Positions 1 to 5,533 of a DNA stretch of 5,648 nt are shown here, one piece after another. Numbering within the stretch: position 1 is the first letter of the stretch; every line of letters starts with the position of its first letter. The stretch covers positions 1-5,648 of the forward strand of contig JAUXJX010000153.1 of assembly GCA_030624545.1 (NCBI GenBank), read 5' to 3'. The notes beneath the pieces were generated by a model. It worked only from the letters and a program-made list of their open reading frames with translations, was not told where the DNA came from and did no database searches. A program made the translations under genes and the position numbers. This DNA comes from Bacteroidota bacterium (lineage in GTDB: Bacteria; Zhuqueibacterota; JdFR-76; DREG01).

Positions 1-1626
1 CTCTTTTACCGGGATAACCAGGAGCCTTTGGGATCGAGTTTTGCGAAACCGATCCAGTGGGTCTCCAGGGATGAGGGTGATCCAACCTTGGCTAAAACCC
101 TGGCCCCAGAGGACAAAGGCGACGCCTATTTGGCGATCTTCAGGAGTGGCGTTTGGCTCCAGCCTGCCAACATCTCAAACGATTCGCCAAATACCGAGTT
201 TCCCGAGCTGCCACGGCGGGTGAGCAACGGCGTTCTGGATATGATATGGATGCGTGAGCTCACTGAAGTCAATCAGATCGCCTTCCTCCATTTAGACACA
301 CGGCAGGGACAAGCGGCCGCCGCGCCAAAGATCGCCTCTGTATTTCCTGAGGACAACGCGACCGAGATACCCTATTTCAAACAGATCGTGCAAATTCGAG
401 CCGAATTTGACGAACGCATTACCTCCGATTCTCTGAATGCTCGCAATGTCAGCGTGGCAAGTGAATCAAGCGGTCCGATATCTGGTGAATTCTTTTATGA
501 GGAAAGCCTGCGCAGGATGACATTCTTTCCTTCTGAAGATTTACCACCGGATGATAATATTACGGTTACCATATCGACGGGTGTGAAAGGACTATCGGGC
601 CTGCCGTTAGACGGCGATGGAGACGGCCAGTCAGACGGTTCTCCCGAGGATGATTTTAGTTGGAGCTTTCGAACCCAGGCGTTGGACGTAACGGCGCCCA
701 CGTTTACCATTGGCGTGTTGCAGAACCCGGTTTTGACCCGCTATGTGGATCTTTATGTGGTCGCATCTGAAATGCTGTCCGGCGCTCCAAATCTAACCTT
801 AAATGGCTCACCCGTTGGATTGGCTCTTCTGAATGAAGCCGCGCGTATTTACAAGGGCGACGCAAGGTTGGAGGGAGCCGGCACACTGGAACTGGTGGCC
901 GGCGCGAAAGACTTCGCCAATAATGAAGGAAGTGCCACGAAGAATTTCGCCGCACAATTACTGATCGCCGAACGGGACGGCAGCATCTCCTCGGCCGACA
1001 ACCAGCTTCGCTTACACCTGGAGGCCGGCAGCTTGAACGAAGATACTTACCTCACAATTGTAAAGGTTGATGAACCGGTAGATCCGGTTACTGGCGCCGC
1101 CAATGATGGCAGCAATTTGGGCGTCTATCGAATTGGTCCATCGGCATTGAGTTTACGCAAGGCCGCGACGCTAAGGTATGCAATCTCCGAACTGGAAGGT
1201 AAAACGGTTTTACTCGAATTCAAGAATGGTTCAGGCGATTGGGAAGCAATCCCATCCACTTCATCCGGCGCGTTTCTGTCAGCAAAGATAAACACTTTGG
1301 GCACGTTCCGGCTATTAGCAACACAACAGGTTATTCCAAGCCAATTTGCATTGCGTCAGAACTATCCCAATCCTTTTGCTGCGAATAAGATCTCTACCAC
1401 ACTTACATTCGATCTACCGATACAGGACGAAGTAAAGATAGTCATCTATAATCTTCTCGGCGAACAAGTTCGCACCCTGATCTCCGGCAGCAGAGAAGCC
1501 GGAACTTATAAGATAACCTGGGATGGCCGGGATAACCGCAACATGCTGGTAGCCGCCGGGATCTACATCTACCAGCTCAAAACTTCGCAAACCACATTCA
1601 CCAGGAAAATGTTGATTCTGCATTGA
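1..1626 (+). CDS. Secreted multidomain protein with SbsA-like Ig domain and C-terminal sorting domain (5' end outside window)
   Basis: The frame is open from base 1 to the TGA at 1624-1626 and shows no signal peptide at its visible start, so this is probably the 3' part of a longer gene. A TTG at 28 preceded by AGGAG at 20-24 could be read as a start, but the spacing is only 3 nt and a secreted protein should begin with a signal sequence. Counting residues from that TTG: 1-98 match no domain I recognise; about 99-216 look like an SbsA/Big_5 Ig-like domain (PKIASVFPEDNATEIP opening, SWSFRT closing strand) with an Asp/Gly-rich loop DGDGDGQSDG at 195-204 that could bind calcium; 220-310 look like another Ig-like domain; 318-430 recall a ZU5-like beta domain. 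Residues 438-532 form a FlgD-like Ig domain beginning with NYPNPF, with the typical YNLLGEQVRTL and GIYIYQL strands. In FCB bacteria this module marks type IX-like secretion or surface retention. The protein is thus probably extracellular; its enzymatic or binding role is not visible here. Confidence 0.85.
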   Translation, partial: LFYRDNQEPLGSSFAKPIQWVSRDEGDPTLAKTLAPEDKGDAYLAIFRSGVWLQPANISNDSPNTEFPELPRRVSNGVLDMIWMRELTEVNQIAFLHLDTRQGQAAAAPKIASVFPEDNATEIPYFKQIVQIRAEFDERITSDSLNARNVSVASESSGPISGEFFYEESLRRMTFFPSEDLPPDDNITVTISTGVKGLSGLPLDGDGDGQSDGSPEDDFSWSFRTQALDVTAPTFTIGVLQNPVLTRYVDLYVVASEMLSGAPNLTLNGSPVGLALLNEAARIYKGDARLEGAGTLELVAGAKDFANNEGSATKNFAAQLLIAERDGSISSADNQLRLHLEAGSLNEDTYLTIVKVDEPVDPVTGAANDGSNLGVYRIGPSALSLRKAATLRYAISELEGKTVLLEFKNGSGDWEAIPSTSSGAFLSAKINTLGTFRLLATQQVIPSQFALRQNYPNPFAANKISTTLTFDLPIQDEVKIVIYNLLGEQVRTLISGSREAGTYKITWDGRDNRNMLVAAGIYIYQLKTSQTTFTRKMLILH

Positions 1627-1628
1627 GG
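1625..1628 (+). promoter_or_regulatory. Ribosome binding site overlapping the upstream stop codon
   Basis: GAGG lies 7 nt before the ATG at 1636 and shares its first two bases with the TGA of the preceding gene. This arrangement suggests that ribosomes ending the upstream gene can restart on the lipoprotein gene, and it supports ATG 1636 as the start. Confidence 0.6.
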
Positions 1629-1635
1629 CAAAAAA

Positions 1636-2562
1636 ATGAAATTGACCAATATCTCTAAGACTCTATTTTCAATACTCGGCATTGGAATTCTTGTCCTTGC
1701 ATGCGGCGGCGACAGTGGCGTTGATCCAAATAAGCAGCCGCCGAGTATCACGGAAGGACCGCAGTTGTCGGATGCGCTGTACAATAGCATCGTCATTTCA
1801 TGGCGCACGAATATCTCATCCAATTCTACCGTCCGCTACGGCACGCAAAGCGGCCAATACGATCTCAGCAAAACTGAGGACGTTGCTAGGTCGGTCCACG
1901 AGGTAACACTTACCGGTCTGGTATCGAATACGACTTATTTTTTCGTCGTAGAATCAGCAGCCGAAAGCGGCTCTGCGATATCATCAGAAAGTCAGTTTAA
2001 TACGCTTAAGACACTGCTGGATTTTGTCGATGACGGCTGGCAAGAATACGAAAGTGGCAACTATTCAGAAGCCATTGCCCAATTCAAAGGAGCTTTAAAC
2101 CACGTGCAAGTGACGAACAAAGAGTTTGGCTATAACGGCTTGGGCTGGACCTACGCCGCCAATTCAGTAGACTCACTGGACAAATCCAGAGAGAGCTTTG
2201 ACGCAGCCATTCAAAGAAGTGCAAACTTCACGGAAGCCTTTGCAGGACGCGGCTTCGTTCACCTTGCACAAAAAAGATACAATTCAGCAATAGACGACTT
2301 CGCTCAGACTCTGGAGCTCGATGCCAGTTTTGTTTTTTCTCACAATTCCGACATCAACGCAAATGACCTGCGTCTCGGACTCGCGGAAGCTTATTTCTTC
2401 AAACAAAATTTGACCGATGCCCAGGCACAAGTCGACTTGCTCGATCCGGGCAACGGCCTCGATCCCGGCAGCTCCGGCACCTGGGTTGTGGATGGCGTTA
2501 CCTTTGTTACTTATGCCGAAGCGTTGTTGGCATGGATTGAGAAGTTGAAGTCCGTGACTTGA
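1636..2562 (+). CDS. Lipoprotein with fibronectin-III-like domain and TPR repeats
   Basis: This is a 308-residue protein. Residues 1-23 are a lipoprotein signal peptide: a short basic n-region, a hydrophobic core (FSILGIGILVL) and a lipobox VLAC, with Cys23 as the lipid-modified residue, followed by a polar linker GGDSGVDPNKQ. Residues about 35-125 form a fibronectin-III-like domain (PPSITEGPQ, VISWRTN, STVRYGT, LTGLVSNTTYFFVV), close in style to the N-terminal beta domain of purple acid phosphatases. Residues about 131-272 carry three to four helical TPR-like repeats (WQEYESGNYSEAIAQFKGAL; AFAGRGFVHLAQKRYNSAIDDFAQTLELD; LGLAEAYFFKQNLTDAQAQVDLLD). The C-terminus (residues 273-308) is not assigned. 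It is expected to be anchored in the membrane facing the periplasm or the outside, with the TPRs as a protein-binding platform. It starts 9 nt after the secreted protein gene, so both probably share a transcript and may act together on the cell surface; that link is inference. No catalytic motif is seen. Confidence 0.9.
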   Translation: MKLTNISKTLFSILGIGILVLACGGDSGVDPNKQPPSITEGPQLSDALYNSIVISWRTNISSNSTVRYGTQSGQYDLSKTEDVARSVHEVTLTGLVSNTTYFFVVESAAESGSAISSESQFNTLKTLLDFVDDGWQEYESGNYSEAIAQFKGALNHVQVTNKEFGYNGLGWTYAANSVDSLDKSRESFDAAIQRSANFTEAFAGRGFVHLAQKRYNSAIDDFAQTLELDASFVFSHNSDINANDLRLGLAEAYFFKQNLTDAQAQVDLLDPGNGLDPGSSGTWVVDGVTFVTYAEALLAWIEKLKSVT

Positions 2563-2613
2563 AATATTAGGTTGAAAACTGAAAAAACCGAACAATAATC
2601 CAACCAGGTAAGA

Positions 2614-2632
2614 ACCGCCAGGTGCTGGTGGT
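2614..2632. terminator. Weak hairpin between convergent genes
   Basis: ACCGCCAG (2614-2621) and CTGGTGGT (2625-2632) pair over 8 positions with one G-T wobble and a GTG loop. It sits in the 104-base gap between the stop codons of the lipoprotein gene (plus) and the S4 gene (minus), where a bidirectional terminator would be expected. No good T-tract follows on either strand (CGTCGTTGTT on plus), so intrinsic termination is doubtful. Confidence 0.3.
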
Positions 2633-2666
2633 CGTCGTTGTTAAGTTGCGCCATCTTCAGACTGAA

Positions 2667-3092
2667 TTATTTCCCCTTCATTTTTTCCAAATCTCTTCGC
2701 TCTCGCTTTGTCGGTCTGCCCTTTCCTTTGCGCTCACGGCGGCGCTGTGAGTCGAGTTTTAAATACACTTTTATCATCTCCGCAGACTCCTCAGACACCT
2801 TGGGCAGATGCTCCAGATAGAGCTCGCGGGCGTCCGCGGCAGACACCGGTTTCTCTGCCAGGGCCACCACATCGAAAGTACGGTTGCGGCTCGGATATTG
2901 AATGGAAAGGGTGTCCCCCACGCGAACCATATGGGATGGCTTGGCTGCTCGGCCGTTAACCTTGACATGGCGCGCAAAGCAGAACTCAACGGCCTTCGAC
3001 CGCGTCTTGAACAAGCGAGTGACCTTCAACCACTTATCCAAGCGCACTTTTTCCGGGAAATCCTTCTTTTTTCTGTCCTGATTCTGTTCCAT
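2667..3092 (-). CDS. hslR: Hsp15-type ribosome-associated S4 RNA-binding protein
   Basis: This is a 141-residue basic protein, about the usual length of the Hsp15 family (E. coli Hsp15 is 133 residues). Residues about 16-62 are an S4 RNA-binding domain: VRLDKWLKVTRLFKTRSKA, then the second part V-K-V-N-G-R-A-A-K-P-S-H and the closing strand VRVGDTLSI. The tail (117-138) is rich in Arg and Lys and contains GRPTKRERRDLEK, a signature of Hsp15 relatives. In E. coli Hsp15 binds free 50S subunits that still carry nascent chain-tRNA after aborted translation and helps recycle them; the same cytoplasmic role is inferred here. Start: ATG with an AGAGAAG purine stretch just upstream. The gene is convergent with the lipoprotein gene and divergent from the nitrilase gene, and looks like a single-gene unit. 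No clear promoter was found on this strand: TAGAAT (minus strand of 3131-3136) is a fair -10 but lacks a -35 at the right distance. Confidence 0.88.
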   Translation of the reverse strand: MEQNQDRKKKDFPEKVRLDKWLKVTRLFKTRSKAVEFCFARHVKVNGRAAKPSHMVRVGDTLSIQYPSRNRTFDVVALAEKPVSAADARELYLEHLPKVSEESAEMIKVYLKLDSQRRRERKGKGRPTKRERRDLEKMKGK

Positions 3093-3156
3093 GGCTTCTC
3101 TGTGAATCTTGAAGTAGCCGCCTCTCTCAGATTCTAAACCCGCGGGAGGGTTGCTC

Positions 3157-3169
3157 TAATTTCAAATTA
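3157..3169. promoter_or_regulatory. AT-rich inverted repeat TAATTT-C-AAATTA
   Basis: This is a perfect inverted repeat with 6-base arms and a single central base, in the divergent region between the S4 gene and the nitrilase gene, about 65 bases upstream of the S4 start. Size and symmetry fit a dimeric regulator site, but AT-rich symmetry of this length can arise by chance. No regulator is identified. Confidence 0.25.
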
Positions 3170-3237
3170 ATAACCCAGCTCTCAATAATGCAATCAAATT
3201 AAAATCTTGACATTTTTGATCTGCCCTGCCTTCCCAT

Positions 3238-3266
3238 TTGAAATTGACCAAATCCAACCGTATATT
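3238..3266 (+). promoter_or_regulatory. Sigma70-like promoter for the nitrilase/DUF72 unit
   Basis: TTGAAA (3238-3243) and TATATT (3261-3266) each match the sigma70 consensus at five of six positions and are separated by exactly 17 bases. The predicted transcription start is near 3273, leaving a leader of about 118 bases before the ATG at 3391. Another TTGACA at 3207-3212 has no -10 at the proper distance. If this organism uses the Bacteroidota-type promoter (-33 TTTG / -7 TAnnTTTG) the assignment would weaken. Confidence 0.5.
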
Positions 3267-3289
3267 GATTTCGCATGTCATCAATTGAT
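3264..3289. promoter_or_regulatory. Possible operator: ATTGAT half-site plus ATCAATTGAT palindrome
   Basis: ATCAATTGAT at 3280-3289 is a perfect 10-base palindrome just downstream of the predicted transcription start. A further ATTGAT half-site at 3264-3269 overlaps the -10 box and is inverted relative to ATCAAT at 3280-3285. Three related half-sites around a promoter start fit a repressor site. The regulator is unknown, and the site is inferred from symmetry and position only. Confidence 0.3.
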
Positions 3290-3379
3290 TCCCACAAATC
3301 AGCAAAAATCCATCCGGACAAACTAACAATCCGCGAGGAAATCGCATCTAAAACAAGTTCGTGTGTAAATCCAGGAAGA

Positions 3380-3385
3380 AAGGAG
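3380..3385 (+). promoter_or_regulatory. Shine-Dalgarno site fixing the nitrilase start
   Basis: AAGGAG ends 5 nt before ATG 3391. The reading frame also allows a GTG at 3361, ten codons upstream, but that codon has no comparable site and would place the Shine-Dalgarno inside the gene. The family's N-terminal beta strand (MRVGVFQFEP) begins exactly at the ATG. Confidence 0.8.
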
Positions 3386-3390
3386 TTACA

Positions 3391-4233
3391 ATGCGAGTAG
3401 GCGTTTTCCAGTTTGAGCCAAAATTTGGAGCAGTACGGGAAAATCTCGACAGGATTGCGGCAGCCATTCGCCCGCCGGTAGATTTGGTGGTGCTGCCGGA
3501 ACTGTGCACATCGGGATATCAATTCACCAATCATTATGAGCTGGAAGAGCTGGCCGAGGAAATACCATCGGGGCCCTCAACAGTGCGATTGACTGAAATT
3601 GCCGGAAAAACGGACTGCACCATCGTTGCCGGATTACCGGAGCAGGATGGAGACAGATTTTACAATTCCGCGGTGGTAGTCAACGGGGACGGTGTATTGG
3701 GAACTTATCGGAAGATCCATCTATTCTACGAAGAAAAAGATTTCTTCACGCCAGGTAATTCTCCTCTCGAAGTCTTCGACATTGGCGCGGCGAAGATTGG
3801 CGTCCTTATCTGTTTCGACTGGATCTTTCCGGAGGCCACACGCAACCTCGCGCTTCAGGGTGCGGAAATCATCTCCCTGCCGTCAAATTTGCTCATGCCG
3901 TATTGTCAGGACGCCATGGTCACGCGGGCTATCGAAAACCAGGTCTACACTGTGGTTGCCAACCGGATTGGCTTCGAGGCGCGCGGCGGCAAAAAACCGA
4001 TGTATTTTACCGGTAACAGTCAAATCGCCGATTGCAAAGGCAATGTTCTTTATAAGGGATCAGGGAACAAGCAAGAATTCCATGTTGAAAAGGTCCATCC
4101 CACTCTCGCGCATAATAAGTGGATTACCGAACGGAACAATATTTTTGAAGACCGCCGGCCGGAGTTTTATGAGTCAATTTCTCTCACTCTGAATCATCCT
4201 AACGAGCTTGTGAACGATGATATTTCCAACTAA
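3391..4233 (+). CDS. Nitrilase-superfamily carbon-nitrogen hydrolase
   Basis: This is a 280-residue cytoplasmic enzyme with no signal peptide. The catalytic triad of the superfamily is intact: Glu37 in VVLPELCTSGYQF, Lys108 in GTYRKIHLFYEE, and the nucleophile Cys141 in IGVLICFDWIFPEATRNLA; the accessory glutamate is probably Glu115 in EEKDFFTPG. Members hydrolyse amides (or nitriles or N-carbamoyl groups) through a Cys thioester. The sequence looks like the amidase/carbamoylase branches (compare N-carbamoylputrescine amidase and omega-amidase) rather than true nitrilases, but the substrate cannot be read from the sequence. Length is typical for a single-domain member with the alpha-beta-beta-alpha fold. 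The C-terminus (about 240-280, NKWITERNNIFEDRRPEFY) fits the tail that in family dimers packs near the active site. It is followed 14 nt later by the DUF72 gene, so the two are probably co-transcribed from the promoter at 3238-3266. It could be a broad-specificity metabolite-repair amidase. Confidence 0.92.
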   Translation: MRVGVFQFEPKFGAVRENLDRIAAAIRPPVDLVVLPELCTSGYQFTNHYELEELAEEIPSGPSTVRLTEIAGKTDCTIVAGLPEQDGDRFYNSAVVVNGDGVLGTYRKIHLFYEEKDFFTPGNSPLEVFDIGAAKIGVLICFDWIFPEATRNLALQGAEIISLPSNLLMPYCQDAMVTRAIENQVYTVVANRIGFEARGGKKPMYFTGNSQIADCKGNVLYKGSGNKQEFHVEKVHPTLAHNKWITERNNIFEDRRPEFYESISLTLNHPNELVNDDISN

Positions 4234-4247
4234 TCGGACAATTCAAT

Positions 4248-5018
4248 TTGACCGGCAAATTACACATCGGCACGGCAGGGTGGTCATATAAGGACAGGAT
4301 TGGCCCGTTCTATCCGAAGGGAATAAAAGCCAAAGATTACCTGTCCTATTTCTCCACAAAATTTGATTCTGTAGAAGTCGATTCAACCTTTTATGCGATC
4401 CCCGCTGAAAAGGTTGTGTTAGGATGGCTGCAAAATAGTCCGGACCACTTCTCGTTTGCCCCTAAATTTCCGCAGATTATCACACACCACAAACGACTTA
4501 CCAATTGCTCTCTCGAACTGGAAGCGTTTTCGCGAAGCATGTCACTTTTGCAGCACAAGCTTGGGCCTCTCGTGCTTCAATTCGATTTCAACTTTACGCC
4601 GGCTTTTCTTCCTCAGCTCACCGACTTTCTGCCCCAACTTCCCGAACAGTGGCGCTACGCCGTGGAAATCCGCAATCGAAAATGGTATGGCACTCCGAAA
4701 TTCTTCGATCTGCTGGAGCGCTACAAATGCGCCCTCGTCATTCAGGACATTTACTACATGCCTCGATTTGTCCGCTTGACCGCTCCTTTTACCTATCTTC
4801 GACTCCTGGGAGATCGAAGGAAGATTCCCAACAATTTTTCGCGAGTGAGAATCGACAGGGAAAAGCAGCTAACGGATTGGGCGGAACGAATCGTGTCAAT
4901 GCTTAGTGAAGGTGTGGAAGTCTACGTATATGCCAACAATCACTACCAGGGCCACGCACCTGCAACCGTAGAAAATCTGAAGGAGAAAATCCGGGGGCTT
5001 GGATTTAAGGATATCTGA
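4248..5018 (+). CDS. DUF72 (YecE-like) family protein
   Basis: This is a 256-residue protein of the DUF72 family, which adopts a TIM-barrel-like fold and has no established biochemical function. Family signatures run the whole length: HIGTAGWSYKD (6-16), FYP (21-23), YFSTKFDSVEVDSTFYAIP (34-52), FAPKFPQIITHHKRL (70-84), LGPLVLQFDFNF (105-116), YAVEIRNRKW (137-146), ALVIQD (162-167), TYLRLLGDR (182-190) and YVYANNHYQGHAP (226-238). Conserved Trp, Glu, Arg, His and Asp residues sit where the family has its presumed binding pocket. Start choice: the frame opens after a TGA at 4218-4220 and has no ATG or GTG before the family N-terminus, so TTG at 4248 is the best start. Only a weak CGGA stands upstream, so translation may be inefficient or coupled to the nitrilase gene that ends 14 nt earlier. 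The gene is complete, with the usual length of the family. No signal peptide is seen, so it is probably cytoplasmic. Confidence 0.9.
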   Translation: MTGKLHIGTAGWSYKDRIGPFYPKGIKAKDYLSYFSTKFDSVEVDSTFYAIPAEKVVLGWLQNSPDHFSFAPKFPQIITHHKRLTNCSLELEAFSRSMSLLQHKLGPLVLQFDFNFTPAFLPQLTDFLPQLPEQWRYAVEIRNRKWYGTPKFFDLLERYKCALVIQDIYYMPRFVRLTAPFTYLRLLGDRRKIPNNFSRVRIDREKQLTDWAERIVSMLSEGVEVYVYANNHYQGHAPATVENLKEKIRGLGFKDI

Positions 5019-5026
5019 CCACAATA

Positions 5027-5088
5027 CATTATGGAGTGCAGCATCAGTGATGCTGCGTGCCTCAACGTCGTTGATGCACTCCATGATG
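5027..5088. repeat. 62-base three-way-junction inverted-repeat element
   Basis: Almost every base takes part in pairing. The outer arms CATTATGGAGT (5027-5037) and ACTCCATGATG (5078-5088) pair with one G-T wobble. Inside are two adjacent hairpins: a near-perfect palindrome GCAGCATCA-G-TGATGCTGC (5038-5056), and CTCAACG-T-CGTTGA (5061-5074) extended by GTGC (5057-5060) with GCAC (5076-5079). GCA at 5038-5040 and GTGC at 5057-5060 can also pair with the outer arms or each other, giving alternative folds. It begins 8 bases after the DUF72 stop codon. No T-tract follows, so it is not a standard terminator. It could be a dispersed palindromic repeat, the 3' end of an mRNA protected by structure, or a small structured RNA. 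Confidence 0.65.
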
Positions 5089-5106
5089 GAATCTAATTCG
5101 TTATTT

Positions 5107-5160
5107 CCCCCTTTCCCCTAACCCTGTCACTTCGTGACATACCTCTCCCCAGGGAAAGGG
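5107..5160. repeat. C-rich/G-rich inverted repeat with internal GTCAC-GTGAC hairpin
   Basis: Outer arms CCCTTTCCC (5109-5117) and GGGAAAGGG (5152-5160) are perfect 9-base complements. Inside is a perfect 6-bp hairpin TGTCAC-TTC-GTGACA (5125-5139), and CTCTCCCC (5143-5150) precedes the right arm. CCCTG (5122-5126) can alternatively pair with CAGGG (5150-5154). The style (CCCTTTCCCCTAACCCT ... CTCTCCCCAGGGAAAGGG, with a central hairpin) is that of dispersed intergenic palindromes seen in many bacterial genomes. No protein is encoded. Confidence 0.6.
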
Positions 5161-5233
5161 AATGGAAAACGACACCGCTTCTTTTGAAATTAATTAGTGA
5201 TTGACCGAAAACTCTTTGCCTGTGCTACTCGCC

Positions 5234-5267
5234 GTCATTTCGACCCCAGCTATGCGGGGGAGAAGTC
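5234..5267 (+). repeat. Dispersed intergenic repeat unit A (GTCATTTCGAC...GGAGAAGTC)
   Basis: The unit begins GTCATTTCGACCCC and ends GGGGGAGAAGTC, with an internal stem CCCC (5244-5247) / GGGG (5257-5260), an A-G mismatch, and GC-TAT-GC at the tip. It resembles the 'GTCATTTCGAC...GGAGAAATC' intergenic repeats common in FCB-group and other genomes. Its partner in inverted orientation lies at 5315-5369. No transposase is nearby. Confidence 0.5.
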
Positions 5268-5314
5268 ACATAAGTTTCTGTAATTCTAATATCTTAACGC
5301 TGTTTTAAGGAAAA

Positions 5315-5369
5315 GATTTCTCTTCGCGTAGTTTATCTTGAGCAAAGCTGAAGGGCTTTGTCGAAATCA
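5315..5369 (-). repeat. Dispersed intergenic repeat unit B, inverted copy with insertion
   Basis: Read on the minus strand this unit starts TGATTTCGAC and ends AGAGAAATC, matching the ends of the unit at 5234-5267 (the core ATTTCGAC is identical in both). Its middle is longer and contains a perfect stem CAAAGC (5343-5348) / GCTTTG (5355-5360) with a 6-base loop, and a stretch of the 'TTGAGCAAAGCTGAAGGG' type. The two units face each other about 47 bases apart and could form a long hairpin. No coding potential is seen. Confidence 0.45.
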
Positions 5370-5422
5370 ATGCCAATTCTTTATGCCATGGGGTGCAACT
5401 CGATCGCAAACCCAATCTGGAA

Positions 5423-5459
5423 ATCTACACAATCCGTTAATCCGTGTAATCAGAGGTTC
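5423..5459. repeat. Degenerate short tandem of ATCCGT-type units
   Basis: Four successive 8-11 base units begin with ATC: ATCTACACA, ATCCGTTA, ATCCGTGTA, ATCAGAGGTTC. This resembles a family of intergenic repeats of the 'ATCCGTGTAATC' kind found scattered in environmental bacterial genomes. Unit number is too low and divergence too high for a CRISPR or a classical minisatellite. Confidence 0.4.
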
Positions 5460-5497
5460 AGATAAAGAAAGATGAGCAAGGAAAATAGAAAAAATAC

Positions 5498-5531
5498 TTG
5501 ACAAGTCATTATTTAGTTAAGATGTTATGAT
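5498..5531 (+). promoter_or_regulatory. Candidate promoter with TTGACA box and extended -10
   Basis: TTGACA at 5498-5503 is a perfect -35 hexamer, embedded in a small inverted repeat ACTTG-A-CAAGT (5496-5506). TATGAT at 5526-5531 matches the -10 consensus in five of six positions and is preceded by TG at the extended -10 position (TGTTATGAT, 5523-5531). The distance between the two boxes is 22 bases, too long for them to act together, so the extended -10 may act alone, or a poorer -10 (GATGTT, 5521-5526, 17-base spacing) may be used. The surrounding sequence is AT-rich. A transcript would run off the right edge of the window. Confidence 0.4.
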
Positions 5532-5533
5532 TG

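Noticed and set aside
28..1626. TTG at 28 with AGGAG upstream as the true start of the first gene
   Set aside because: The frame is open to base 1, the spacing to AGGAG is only 3 nt, and no signal peptide follows although the C-terminus marks an exported protein. The gene most likely begins upstream of the window.
2284..2595. Minus-strand open frame of 103 codons opposite the lipoprotein gene
   Set aside because: It lies antisense to the TPR-coding part of a well-supported gene, has no recognisable domain, and no ribosome site or promoter was seen for it.
2808..3137. Plus-strand open frame of 109 codons across the S4 gene
   Set aside because: It is antisense to a protein with an unmistakable S4 domain and Hsp15 tail; its own translation has no family features.
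3207..3212. TTGACA as -35 box for the nitrilase gene
   Set aside because: No -10-like hexamer lies 16-18 bases downstream (the region reads CTTCCC); the pair at 3238-3266 is much better.
3361..3390. GTG at 3361 as start of the nitrilase gene
   Set aside because: A clear AAGGAG stands 5 nt before ATG 3391, and the family's first beta strand begins at that ATG; the ten extra codons have no family support.
4505..4906. Plus-strand 133-codon frame inside the DUF72 gene
   Set aside because: It overlaps a full-length DUF72 protein in another frame and is rich in Ser, Arg and Pro as out-of-frame translations often are.
5027..5088. Integron attC site or hammerhead ribozyme
   Set aside because: The ends lack the RYYYAAC/GTTRRRY boxes of attC, and the junction lacks the CTGATGA and GAAA core of a hammerhead despite the three-way shape.
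5423..5459. CRISPR repeat array
   Set aside because: Units are 8-11 bases, contiguous and degenerate, with no spacers and no cas genes nearby.
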